A stretch of DNA of 20,299 bases from Chloroflexota bacterium (GTDB taxonomy: Bacteria > Chloroflexota > Limnocylindria > Limnocylindrales > CSP1-4). Below are positions 7,619 to 14,194 of this stretch, piece by piece (positions within the stretch are counted from its first letter, which is position 1; every line of letters starts with the position of its first letter). Location: positions 1 to 20,299 of the forward strand of contig JAJYGO010000078.1 of assembly GCA_021785115.1 (NCBI GenBank), given 5' to 3'. The notes beneath the pieces are model-generated. The model had not been told where the DNA came from. It did not search any database and saw only the letters and a list, made by a program, of their open reading frames with translations. Both the position numbers and the translations under genes were made by a program.

Positions 7619-8721
7619 CCACGGGTCGGGCCGGCGTCGCTGTCCGCGCTTCGACCGATCCTCCGGTGGGACGCGCCGGCGCCGTGCTCTCGCAGCCACA
7701 CCGCCGGTTCAACCCGCTTCTCCACGAGTGGGTGCTGGTCTCCCCGGAGCGCACCCGCCGACCGTGGCAGGGTCGCCAGGAGACGCCGCCACCGGAGCAC
7801 CGCCCCGCCTACGACCCGGCGTGCTACCTCTGCCCGGGCAACACGCGCGCGAGCGGCGACGTCAACCCGTCCTACACCGACACGTTCGTCTTCACCAACG
7901 ACTTCTCGGCGCTGCGCCCGGACACGTCCGCCGAGCGAGTCGTGCAGGGGTTGCTGATCGCCGAGGGCGAACCGGGGACCTGCCGGGTCATCTGCTTCTC
8001 GCCGCGGCACGACCTCACGATGGCGCAGATGAGCGAGGCCGAGGTGCACCGGGTCGTGGATCTCTGGGCTGGGCAGACCCGGGAGCTGGGCGCGACGTAT
8101 CGCTGGGTGCAGGTCTTCGAGAACCGCGGCGAGACCATGGGTGCCTCGAACCCCCATCCGCACGGCCAGATCTGGGCGGGGACGGCGCTCCCCGTCGAGG
8201 GCGCGCGCGAGGACGACTCGCAGCGCCGCTGGCTCGCCGAGCACGGGACGCGCATGCTCCTCGAGTACGCGGCCCAGGAGCACGCGAGCCCGCGGGTGGT
8301 GGTGGAGAACGACGACTGGCTGATCCTGGTGCCGTTCTGGGCGGTGTGGCCGTTCGAGACGCTGGTGATCCCGAGGCGTCCTGTGCTGCGCCTCCCGGAT
8401 CTCGAGGAGGAGCAGCGGCGCGCACTGGCGGAGGCCCTGATCGGCCTGCTCCGCCGCTACGACAACCTCTTCGGCGTGCCGTTCCCGTACTCCATGGGCT
8501 GGCACCAGGCGCCCTTCGACGCGGACGACCACGACCACTGGCAGCTGCACGCCCACTTCTACCCGCCGCTCCTGCGGTCGGCGACCGTGCGCAAGTTCAT
8601 GGTGGGCTACGAGATGCTGGCGGAGACGCAGCGGGACCTCACCGCGGAGGACGCCGCGGCACGCCTGCGGGCAGCGTCGCCCGGGCGGCGGTCACGGGAG
8701 TCGCGGACGCCGCACGCCTGA
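7615..8721 (+). CDS. galT: Galactose-1-phosphate uridylyltransferase
   Basis: This 368-residue Leloir-pathway enzyme exchanges UMP between UDP-glucose and galactose-1-phosphate in the cytoplasm. The active-site triad is H181-P182-H183 in [10 protein letters not shown], with H183 the expected nucleophile. The zinc site of the E. coli enzyme is matched by C70 and C73 (CYLC), H132 (SPRHD) and H181. The second metal site is matched by E199, H297 (GWHQAP), H312 and H314 (QLHAHFYPP). The first 25 or so residues are an extra, poorly conserved leader. The GTG start at 7615 overlaps the DeoR stop by four bases, so the two are co-translated. galK and galE are not in the window. Confidence 0.95.
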   Translation: MTTGRAGVAVRASTDPPVGRAGAVLSQPHRRFNPLLHEWVLVSPERTRRPWQGRQETPPPEHRPAYDPACYLCPGNTRASGDVNPSYTDTFVFTNDFSALRPDTSAERVVQGLLIAEGEPGTCRVICFSPRHDLTMAQMSEAEVHRVVDLWAGQTRELGATYRWVQVFENRGETMGASNPHPHGQIWAGTALPVEGAREDDSQRRWLAEHGTRMLLEYAAQEHASPRVVVENDDWLILVPFWAVWPFETLVIPRRPVLRLPDLEEEQRRALAEALIGLLRRYDNLFGVPFPYSMGWHQAPFDADDHDHWQLHAHFYPPLLRSATVRKFMVGYEMLAETQRDLTAEDAAARLRAASPGRRSRESRTPHA

Positions 8722-8744
8722 CCGGCGCCGTCCCCCGGGTGGCG

Positions 8745-8780
8745 GTCGCGCCAACGACAGTCGCGCCGGCCCAACGACAG
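8745..8780 (+). repeat. Short imperfect tandem duplication
   Basis: GTCGCGCCAACGACAG (8745-8760) is followed by TCGCGCCGGCCCAACGACAG (8761-8780), the same unit with a four-base insertion. It lies between galT and the methyltransferase-like gene. Confidence 0.6.
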
Positions 8781-8821
8781 GCCCGCAGGGCTGCCGGGCG
8801 TCGAGCGCCGGCATCGCGTGC

Positions 8822-8827
8822 TAGCGT
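8822..8827 (+). promoter_or_regulatory. Candidate -10 box, possibly for a leaderless transcript
   Basis: TAGCGT fits the TAnnnT pattern and ends eight bases before the GTG at 8836. There is no Shine-Dalgarno site, so the message may start at or next to the start codon. No -35 match is visible. Confidence 0.35.
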
Positions 8828-8835
8828 GCCCGATC

Positions 8836-9465
8836 GTGGAGGTGGCGCTCGAGCTCTTCGCGCGCGCGGTCGTCGCGGCCGCGGCGCTCCTGCTGGCACT
8901 GGTCGGGCTGGCGCAGCTCGCCCGCGAGCAGGTGGCCGCGAGGCCCCGGCCCATCCTGCGCCACACCGGGCCGCTGGCGGCGGTCAACTTCGTGGGGATC
9001 GGCGGCTTCGTGCTGCTCGGCGCATGGACGGCCTGGTCGATGGTCGGCACCCTCGCGCTCGGCGGGGCGCCGGGCGACGTCGCGCGATGGGTCGGCATCC
9101 TGGTGCTGGCCGGAGGCGTGGCGCTCGCGGCATGGGGGATCCGGTCGCTCGGGCACCACCTCGCGTCGGCGGCGGAGGTGCGGCCGGACTCGGAGGTCGT
9201 GACGCGCGGCGCGTACGGCCTCGTCCGCCATCCGCTCTACCTGTCGATCCTGCTGCTGTGGGCCGGCGGGGCGCTGGCCCTTGGCAGCTGGCCGCTCGGC
9301 ATCGGGTGCGTGCTCCTGGCACCTGCCTTCGTCGAGCGCTGTCGCCTCGAGGAGCGCCTGCTCACCGCTCACTTCGGCGAGGCGTACCTCGCCTACGCGT
9401 CGCGCGTGCCGATGCTGGTACCGCGGCCGGGGCCGGCACGGCACCGGCCCGAGCGGCCGCGCTGA
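8836..9465 (+). CDS. Isoprenylcysteine carboxyl methyltransferase-like membrane protein
   Basis: This 209-residue membrane protein belongs to the ICMT/PEMT-like methyltransferase superfamily, which methylates lipids or lipid-linked groups using S-adenosylmethionine. The family signature is in the C-terminal half: SLGHH (104-108), then VTRGAYGLVRHPLYLSILLL (122-141), and after a further helix CRLEERLLTAHFGEAYLAYA (169-188) ending in SRVP. Four to five hydrophobic segments are visible, at about 8-26, 49-72, 84-101, 134-150 and 153-166. The GTG at 8836 is chosen because of the -10 box just upstream; GTG 8818 is an alternative that adds six residues. The true substrate is unknown, since bacteria lack prenylated CaaX proteins. 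It converges with the ATPase gene. Confidence 0.8.
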   Translation: MEVALELFARAVVAAAALLLALVGLAQLAREQVAARPRPILRHTGPLAAVNFVGIGGFVLLGAWTAWSMVGTLALGGAPGDVARWVGILVLAGGVALAAWGIRSLGHHLASAAEVRPDSEVVTRGAYGLVRHPLYLSILLLWAGGALALGSWPLGIGCVLLAPAFVERCRLEERLLTAHFGEAYLAYASRVPMLVPRPGPARHRPERPR

Positions 9466-9490
9466 ACCGGGCTCCGCCCCGTCGGGTGGG

Positions 9491-9513
9491 GCCCCGGGAC
9501 GACGGCCCGGGGC
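9491..9513. terminator. Hairpin between convergent genes, possible bidirectional terminator
   Basis: GCCCCGGG (9491-9498) and CCCGGGGC (9506-9513) form a perfect 8-bp stem with a 7-base loop in the 51-base gap between two convergent genes. There is no U-tract, so intrinsic termination is unproven. Confidence 0.5.
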
Positions 9514-9516
9514 GGT

Positions 9517-10629
9517 CTACGCTGCCGCGAGCTGGCGGCTGGCGAGGGAGAGGCCGTTCGCGTCGTCGAAGAGGTGCAGGCGGTCCATGGAGACCCGCAG
9601 GTCCAGCACGTCGCCGGGGCGCACCCGCGCCGACGAACTGATCAGGGCGATGATCTCCTGCTCGCCCGCGGTCAGGTGGATCTGCTCCTCGTCGCCCAGG
9701 TACTCCACCACGTCCGCGGTGGCGCGCAGGGTGGCGTCGCCCGGCTTGGCGTCCCCGAGCTCGAGGTGCTCGGGGCGGATCCCCACCGTGACCTTGTCGC
9801 CGCTCATGGCCAGCACCGCGTCGCGCAGCCGGTCGGGCACGGCGAAGGTGAAGGTCGGGTTGGAGAGCGAGACCGAGCCGTCCCGGCGCGTGGCGGTCAT
9901 GTCGATGAAGTTCATGGCCGGCGAGCCGATGAACCCGGCCACGAACTTGTTGACGGGGTGGTCGTAGAGCTCCTGCGGCGAGCCCACCTGCTGGAGCAGC
10001 CCGGCGCTCATCACGGCGATCCGGCTGCCCATCGTCATCGCCTCGATCTGGTCGTGCGTGACGTACACGAAGGTGGTGGCGAGGCGCTGGTGCAGGCGCA
10101 GGATCTGGGCCCGGGTCTGGGCGCGCAGCTTGGCGTCGAGGTTGGAGAGCGGCTCGTCCATCAGGAAGACCGCGGGCTCCCGGACGATGGCCCGTCCCAG
10201 GGCGACGCGCTGGCGCTGGCCGCCGGAGAGCTGCTTGGGCTTGCGATCGAGCAGGTTCCCCAGGTCGAGGATCTTGGCCGCCTCCTGGACACGGCGCTCG
10301 ATCTCGGGCTTGGGCACCTTGCGCAGCTTCAGGCCGAAGGAGAGGTTGTCCCGGACGCTCATGTGCGGGTACAGCGCGTAGCTCTGGAACACCATCGCCA
10401 CGTCGCGGTCCTTGGGGGCCAGGTCGTTGACCACGCGGTCGCCGATCCTGAGGGTCCCCTCGGTGACCTCCTCCAGGCCCGCGATCATGCGCAGGCTGGT
10501 GGTCTTGCCGCAGCCCGAGGGACCCACCAGGACCAGGAACTCCTCGTCGCGGATGTCGAGGTTGAGGTCGCTCACGGCGACCACGTCGCCGTAGCGCTTC
10601 CACACGTGGTCGAACGTCACGGTTGCCAT
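9517..10629 (-). CDS. Sugar ABC transporter ATP-binding protein, MalK/UgpC/MsmX type
   Basis: This 370-residue cytoplasmic ATPase energises carbohydrate import. The motifs are all intact: Walker A GPSGCGKTT (36-44), Q-loop Q82 in VFQSYALYPHM, signature LSGGQ (134-138), Walker B VFLMDEP (154-160) with E159, D-loop SNLDAK, and switch histidine H192 in VTHDQ. After about residue 240 comes the C-terminal regulatory TOBE-type region found in MalK and UgpC, including VGIRPEHLEL. ATG at 10629. It stands apart from the binding-protein and permease operon, from which it is separated by the regulator, galT and a methyltransferase-like gene. It may therefore serve several sugar importers, as MsmX does in Bacillus; that is inference. 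Confidence 0.93.
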   Translation of the reverse strand: MATVTFDHVWKRYGDVVAVSDLNLDIRDEEFLVLVGPSGCGKTTSLRMIAGLEEVTEGTLRIGDRVVNDLAPKDRDVAMVFQSYALYPHMSVRDNLSFGLKLRKVPKPEIERRVQEAAKILDLGNLLDRKPKQLSGGQRQRVALGRAIVREPAVFLMDEPLSNLDAKLRAQTRAQILRLHQRLATTFVYVTHDQIEAMTMGSRIAVMSAGLLQQVGSPQELYDHPVNKFVAGFIGSPAMNFIDMTATRRDGSVSLSNPTFTFAVPDRLRDAVLAMSGDKVTVGIRPEHLELGDAKPGDATLRATADVVEYLGDEEQIHLTAGEQEIIALISSSARVRPGDVLDLRVSMDRLHLFDDANGLSLASRQLAAA

Positions 10630-10683
10630 GGACGGAACCTCATCGTCGCGCTGCTCAGGTCGGCCTCGCGCGTCATGCGCCGG

Positions 10684-10689
10684 ATGCTA
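10684..10689 (-). promoter_or_regulatory. Candidate -10 box for the sugar ATPase gene
   Basis: TAGCAT on the minus strand fits TAnnnT and would start a transcript near 10677 with a 5' leader of about 48 bases. No -35 match is visible. Upstream lies a near-perfect palindrome CCCTCC-C-GGAGGG (10704-10716), midway to the divergent promoter. Confidence 0.35.
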
Positions 10690-10742
10690 CCACGCCGCTC
10701 CGGCCCTCCCGGAGGGTTCGACGGTGTCCCGGGCCGACCCGA

Positions 10743-10748
10743 TACACT
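10743..10748 (+). promoter_or_regulatory. Candidate -10 box for the GlsB/YeaQ-like gene
   Basis: TACACT fits TAnnnT and is followed by GGAGGGA (10762-10768) and the ATG at 10774. The predicted start is near 10755. No clear -35. Confidence 0.4.
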
Positions 10749-10773
10749 CTGCGCACGTCGCGGAGGGACGCGC

Positions 10774-11040
10774 ATGCTCGACATGGACGTCGTCGGATGG
10801 ATCGTGGTCGGCTTCATCGCCGGGGCGCTCTCGGGGATGCTTGTTCCCGGCCGTGCGGCCCGCGGTTGCCTCGCCAACATCCTGGTGGGCGTGATCGGAG
10901 GGATCGTGGGCGGCTACATCGGGCGCCGGCTGGCGTTCGGCGACCCGCAGGGATTCCTCGCGGCGGTGGTGGTGGCGCTCGTCGGTGCGGTGATCGTGCG
11001 GCTGCTGCTCGAGGCGCTCTCACCGCGGGACGCGCGCTGA
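10774..11040 (+). CDS. GlsB/YeaQ/YmgE-type small membrane protein
   Basis: This 88-residue inner-membrane protein belongs to the transglycosylase-associated (Transgly_assoc) family, whose members are often stress-induced and of unknown biochemical function. Three hydrophobic, glycine-rich helices are visible: about 6-24 (VGWIVVGFIAGALSGMLVPG), 33-49 (NILVGVIGGIVGGYIGR) and 61-80. The pattern GW...GxxAGxLSGxLxPGR...G...NIxxGxxGGxxGG is the family hallmark. ATG at 10774 with GGAGGGA six to eleven bases upstream. It precedes xdhC by 43 bases on the same strand and may be co-transcribed, although a functional link is not obvious. Confidence 0.85.
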   Translation: MLDMDVVGWIVVGFIAGALSGMLVPGRAARGCLANILVGVIGGIVGGYIGRRLAFGDPQGFLAAVVVALVGAVIVRLLLEALSPRDAR

Positions 11041-11083
11041 CACCGGAGGCGGACTGGCCGGAGCCCGCGCCGGAGGACGTGGC

Positions 11084-12250
11084 ATGAGAGAGCTGGCCGA
11101 GACCCTGGCAGCCTGGCGCGTGGATGGCGTGGCAGTCGGCCGCGCCGTGGTGGTGCGGACCTTCGGCTCCTCGCCGCGCCCCGAGGGGGCCGTGCTGCTG
11201 GTCGCGTCCGATGGGCGGATCGCCGGCTCCGTGAGCGGCGGGTGCGTGGAGGGGGCCGCTGCGGAGGAGGTGGAGCACGCGCTGGCCACCGGTCGCTCGC
11301 GGGTCGTCCGGTACGGGATCAGCGACGAGCAGGCGTGGGACGTCGGTCTCGCGTGTGGCGGCACGATCGACGTGCTCGTCGAGCCGCTGGTGCGCCCCGA
11401 GGCGGAGGCCGCGGCACGCGCGGCGGCGGGGACGGGATCCCCGGCGGATCGCAGGGCACGTGCCGTGATCACGCCGCTGCCCCCGGACTCGCCGGGTCCC
11501 GGGATCGGGCCGCACCGGCCCGGGACCGGTACGGAGCCCGCGCCGGTGCTCGTGGCCTGGGCGGACGGGCATCTCGACGGGACCCTGGGCGGTCCGGCGG
11601 GGGACGCCGAGCTTGCAGCCCGGGCCGCCGGGCTTCTCGAGCGGGGCACCTCGCAGACCGTCGAGCTGGGCGATCGGTCGTACTTCATCGAGGCGTACCC
11701 GGCGCGGCCGAGGCTGGTCATCGTGGGGGGCGTGCAGGTGGCGATCCCCCTGGTCGCGATCGCGCGGACCCTCGGATACGAGACCGTCGTGGTGGACGGC
11801 CGACCGGCCTTCGCCACGCGCGAACGCTTCCCCGACGCCGACGAGGTGGTGGTCGGCTGGCCCGACGAGGTCGCCGACCGGATCGGCCTCGGGCCGGCGG
11901 ACGCGGTGGCGGTCCTGTCGCACGACGTCAAGTTCGACGAGCCGGCCATCGTGACGGCGCTGCGCCGGGGTTGCCGCTACGTGGGCGCCGTGGGATCCCG
12001 GAAGACGCAGGCCGACCGCCGCGCACGCCTGCGCGACGCGGGGCTTGCCGAGGCGGACCTGGTCCGGCTGCGCGGCCCGATCGGCCTGGACCTGGGCGGG
12101 CGGTCGCCGGAGGAGACGGCGCTCTCGATCATGGCGGAGGTGGTCGCGCTGCGGTACGGCCGGTCCGGCCGCCCGATGGTGGAGCGCGTCCCGGCGGTCG
12201 ATTCCGCTGGTGCCGGTCCCGATGCGGCCAGCCGTGCGGCGGCCGGCTGA
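11084..12250 (+). CDS. XdhC/CoxI-family molybdenum-enzyme maturation factor
   Basis: This 388-residue protein belongs to the family that binds molybdenum cofactor, promotes its sulfuration and delivers it to xanthine dehydrogenase or CO-dehydrogenase-type hydroxylases. The N-terminal XdhC domain shows GSSPRPEGAVLL (28-39), then GSVSGGCVEGAAAEE (48-62) with the conserved C54, and AWDVGLACGGTIDVLVEPL. A low-complexity Ala/Pro insert occupies about 107-150. The C-terminal Rossmann domain starts at RLVIVGGVQVAIPL and includes ERFPDADEVVVG, HDVKFDEPA, YVGAVGSRKT and GLDLGGRSPEETALSIMAEV. In the nucleotide loop the family's usual GGH/GGVH histidine is a glutamine (GGVQ). ATG at 11084 with GGAGGA at 11072-11077. 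The next gene starts one base after the stop. Confidence 0.92.
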   Translation: MRELAETLAAWRVDGVAVGRAVVVRTFGSSPRPEGAVLLVASDGRIAGSVSGGCVEGAAAEEVEHALATGRSRVVRYGISDEQAWDVGLACGGTIDVLVEPLVRPEAEAAARAAAGTGSPADRRARAVITPLPPDSPGPGIGPHRPGTGTEPAPVLVAWADGHLDGTLGGPAGDAELAARAAGLLERGTSQTVELGDRSYFIEAYPARPRLVIVGGVQVAIPLVAIARTLGYETVVVDGRPAFATRERFPDADEVVVGWPDEVADRIGLGPADAVAVLSHDVKFDEPAIVTALRRGCRYVGAVGSRKTQADRRARLRDAGLAEADLVRLRGPIGLDLGGRSPEETALSIMAEVVALRYGRSGRPMVERVPAVDSAGAGPDAASRAAAG

Positions 12251-12251
12251 C

Positions 12252-12875
12252 GTGGACCCGAAGCGGGTCGGCGCGGTCGTCCTGGCCGCGGGCGCGTCCT
12301 CGCGGTTCGGCGACGTCAAGCTGCTCGCCCCGCTCGAAGGGCGACCGCTGCTGCAGCACGTCCTCGACACGGCGCGGGCGGCCGGCGTGGGCGAGGTCGT
12401 GGTCGTGCTCGGCGACGCGGCCGACCGGATCGAGCGTGCCATCCGGTGGGGAACGGAGCGGCGGGTGCGAAACCCCGACCCGTCGGCGGGGCTCTCCAGT
12501 TCGCTGCGGATCGGACTGGCGGCACTCGGGGAGGGCTCCGACGCGGCGCTGTTCCTGCTCGGTGACCAGCCGCTCGTGCGGCTCGACGTGATCCGGGCGC
12601 TCGTCGGGGCGCGGCCGTCCGGCGCGGCGTCCGCGACTCGTCCCGTGGTGGTGCCGCGCTACGCATCCGGCGGCGGCCCCAACCCGGCCCTGGTGGACCG
12701 GTCCGCGTGGTGGCTGGCCGACGAGGCGTCCGGCGACCGGGGGCTGGGCCCGGTGCTCCGGGTGCACCCCGAGCTCGTCCTCGAGGTACCGGTCCCGGGG
12801 CAGAACCCGGACGTGGACACCCCGGCCGATCTCGCGGCCCTTGCCGGGACTGCGCGCGAGGGGCAGGAGGGCTAA
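12252..12875 (+). CDS. MocA/MobA-like molybdenum cofactor nucleotidyltransferase
   Basis: This 207-residue protein has the fold of NTP-transferases that attach CMP or GMP to molybdopterin. The nucleotide-binding motif LAAGASSRFG (11-20) is followed by K23. GDQPLV (104-109) supplies a metal-binding aspartate, and NPDVDTPADL (185-194) is the usual C-terminal motif. QHVLDTARAAGVGEVVVVLG and NPDPSAGLSSSLRIGL match MocA/CoxI-cluster enzymes better than MobA, so a CTP-dependent MocA is favoured. Where those enzymes have a GxPVLF segment this protein has GGGPNPALV. The GTG at 12252 begins one base after the xdhC stop; an ATG at 12222 overlapping xdhC is also possible. No Shine-Dalgarno site is clear, so coupling is likely. 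The pairing with xdhC supports the assignment. Confidence 0.85.
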   Translation: MDPKRVGAVVLAAGASSRFGDVKLLAPLEGRPLLQHVLDTARAAGVGEVVVVLGDAADRIERAIRWGTERRVRNPDPSAGLSSSLRIGLAALGEGSDAALFLLGDQPLVRLDVIRALVGARPSGAASATRPVVVPRYASGGGPNPALVDRSAWWLADEASGDRGLGPVLRVHPELVLEVPVPGQNPDVDTPADLAALAGTAREGQEG

Positions 12876-12889
12876 GTCCAGCGCGGCGG

Positions 12890-12910
12890 CGCCGGGCCGG
12901 ACCGGCGTTT
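12890..12910 (+). terminator. Weak intrinsic terminator after the mocA-like gene
   Basis: CGCCGG (12890-12895) and CCGGCG (12902-12907) form a 6-bp stem with a 6-base loop, followed by TTT. It lies 14 bases after the stop and directly abuts the -35 box of the next promoter. Confidence 0.4.
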
Positions 12911-12937
12911 GACCCCGCTCCCGGTCGCATCTACCAT
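12909..12937 (+). promoter_or_regulatory. Sigma-70-type promoter for moaA
   Basis: TTGACC (12909-12914) is followed by a 17-base spacer and TACCAT (12932-12937), four of six matches to TATAAT. Transcription would start near 12944, leaving an unusually long leader of about 199 bases before the moaA ATG. Confidence 0.6.
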
Positions 12938-12943
12938 CCTCCC

Positions 12944-13142
12944 ATCGTTCTTCCGCCTCGGGCGCTGGACGCGCGTCCCCCGTGAGCGCAACGAGGCACC
13001 CCGGGCGCTCGAACGTGCGGTTCGGCAGCCGCGCCCGCTCGACGTGCGGCTTTCCCGTCGGCCTTGACGGCCGGCGACTGGCAAGGAGGGGCGACCGACG
13101 GACGTCGCATCGGGACGCGTACCTGACGTTGCCGGCCGGCCG
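12944..13142 (+). promoter_or_regulatory. Long structured moaA 5' leader, candidate cis-regulatory RNA
   Basis: Hairpins can be drawn at 12984-13010 (GAGCGC/GCGCTC), 13015-13034 (GTGCGG/CCGCGC) and 13056-13076 (CGTCGGCC/GGCCGGCG, loop TTGAC). CCGTCGG at 13055-13061, part of the third hairpin, can instead pair perfectly with CCGACGG at 13095-13101, giving mutually exclusive folds. A strong purine tract AAGGAGGGG lies at 13083-13091 inside the alternative loop but is 51 bases from the ATG, with no start codon at normal spacing. Known molybdenum-cofactor riboswitches occur upstream of moaA; I cannot confirm that this matches that consensus. Confidence 0.5.
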
Positions 13143-14159
13143 ATGTCCTCCCCGCAGCCGCGCGACCGGCTGGGTCGCCGGATGCATGACCTGCGCATCT
13201 CCGTCACCGATCGGTGCAACTTCCGCTGCACGTACTGCATGCCGAGCGAGATCTTCGGGCGCGACTACGCGTTCCTGCCCCGCGCCGAGATCCTGACGTT
13301 CGAGGAGATCGCCCGGCTGACCCGCATCTTCGTGGGCCTCGGCGTCCGGAAGCTCCGCATCACCGGCGGCGAACCGCTCGTGCGCAAGGATCTGCCCGAC
13401 CTGGTGCGGCAGCTGGCCGGGATACCCGGCGTGGAGGACATCGCGCTGACCACCAACGGCGCGCTCCTCGCCGCGCTGGCCCCCGCCCTGCACGACGCGG
13501 GCCTGCGACGCGTCACGGTCAGCCTGGACTCGCTGGACGATGCGATCTTCGGGGCCATGAACGGGGTGAACTTCCCGGTCGCGCGGGTGCTGTCGGGGAT
13601 CGAGGCCGCGCGGCGGATCGGCCTCGCACCGGTCAAGGTCAACATGGTCGTGAAGCGCGGCGTGAACGAGGCGAGCGTGCTGCCGATGGCGCGGTACGCG
13701 CGCGACCACGGCCTGATCCTCCGGCTGATCGAGTTCATGGACGTGGGGCAGTCCAACGGGTGGCGCATGCAGGACGTGGTGCCCGCGGCCGAGCTGGTCG
13801 GGATGATCGACGCGGCCCATCCCCTGGAGCCGCTTCCCCCGTCCTACCCCGGGGAGGTGGCCACGCGCTGGCGGTACCGCGACGGCGCGGGCGAGGTGGG
13901 GGTGATCGCCTCGGTGAGCCAGCCGTTCTGCGGCGCATGCACGCGCGCCCGGCTCTCCGCGAAGGGCGAGCTCTACACCTGCCTGTTCGCGGCGGCCGGC
14001 CTGGACCTGCGGGCGCTGGTGCGCGGCGGCGCCACCGACGACGAGATCGAGGCGGTGATCGCGGGGCGCTGGGAGCGGCGGGCGGACCGGTACTCCGAGC
14101 TGCGCTCGGCCGAGACGGTCGGGCTGCGACACGTCGAGATGTTCGCGATCGGCGGCTGA
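13143..14159 (+). CDS. moaA: GTP 3',8-cyclase MoaA (molybdenum cofactor biosynthesis)
   Basis: This 338-residue radical-SAM enzyme carries out the first step of molybdopterin synthesis, turning GTP into 3',8-cyclo-7,8-dihydro-GTP, which MoaC then converts to cyclic pyranopterin monophosphate. The SAM-cluster motif CNFRCTYC (C25, C29, C32) follows LRISVTDR. Next come [11 protein letters not shown] (75-85) and the substrate-side residues in MVVKRGVN and EFMDVG. The second 4Fe-4S cluster is supplied by C263, C266 and C280 in [20 protein letters not shown]. The protein ends with the conserved double glycine (IGG). Length is normal for the family. ATG at 13143 is the only start upstream of the conserved core except M14; no Shine-Dalgarno site lies at the usual distance, which fits control by the leader. 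Confidence 0.96.
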   Translation: MSSPQPRDRLGRRMHDLRISVTDRCNFRCTYCMPSEIFGRDYAFLPRAEILTFEEIARLTRIFVGLGVRKLRITGGEPLVRKDLPDLVRQLAGIPGVEDIALTTNGALLAALAPALHDAGLRRVTVSLDSLDDAIFGAMNGVNFPVARVLSGIEAARRIGLAPVKVNMVVKRGVNEASVLPMARYARDHGLILRLIEFMDVGQSNGWRMQDVVPAAELVGMIDAAHPLEPLPPSYPGEVATRWRYRDGAGEVGVIASVSQPFCGACTRARLSAKGELYTCLFAAAGLDLRALVRGGATDDEIEAVIAGRWERRADRYSELRSAETVGLRHVEMFAIGG

Positions 14160-14194
14160 TCCACTGCGCGGGCCTCATCGAGCCGCCGGCGGCC

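Noticed and set aside
10704..10716. Palindrome CCCTCC-C-GGAGGG as a repressor operator
   Set aside because: It is short and GC-only, expected by chance in such DNA, and has no second copy nearby.
12944..13142. Definite naming of the moaA leader as a Moco riboswitch
   Set aside because: Location fits, but I could not match the conserved core from memory, so only a structured leader is claimed.
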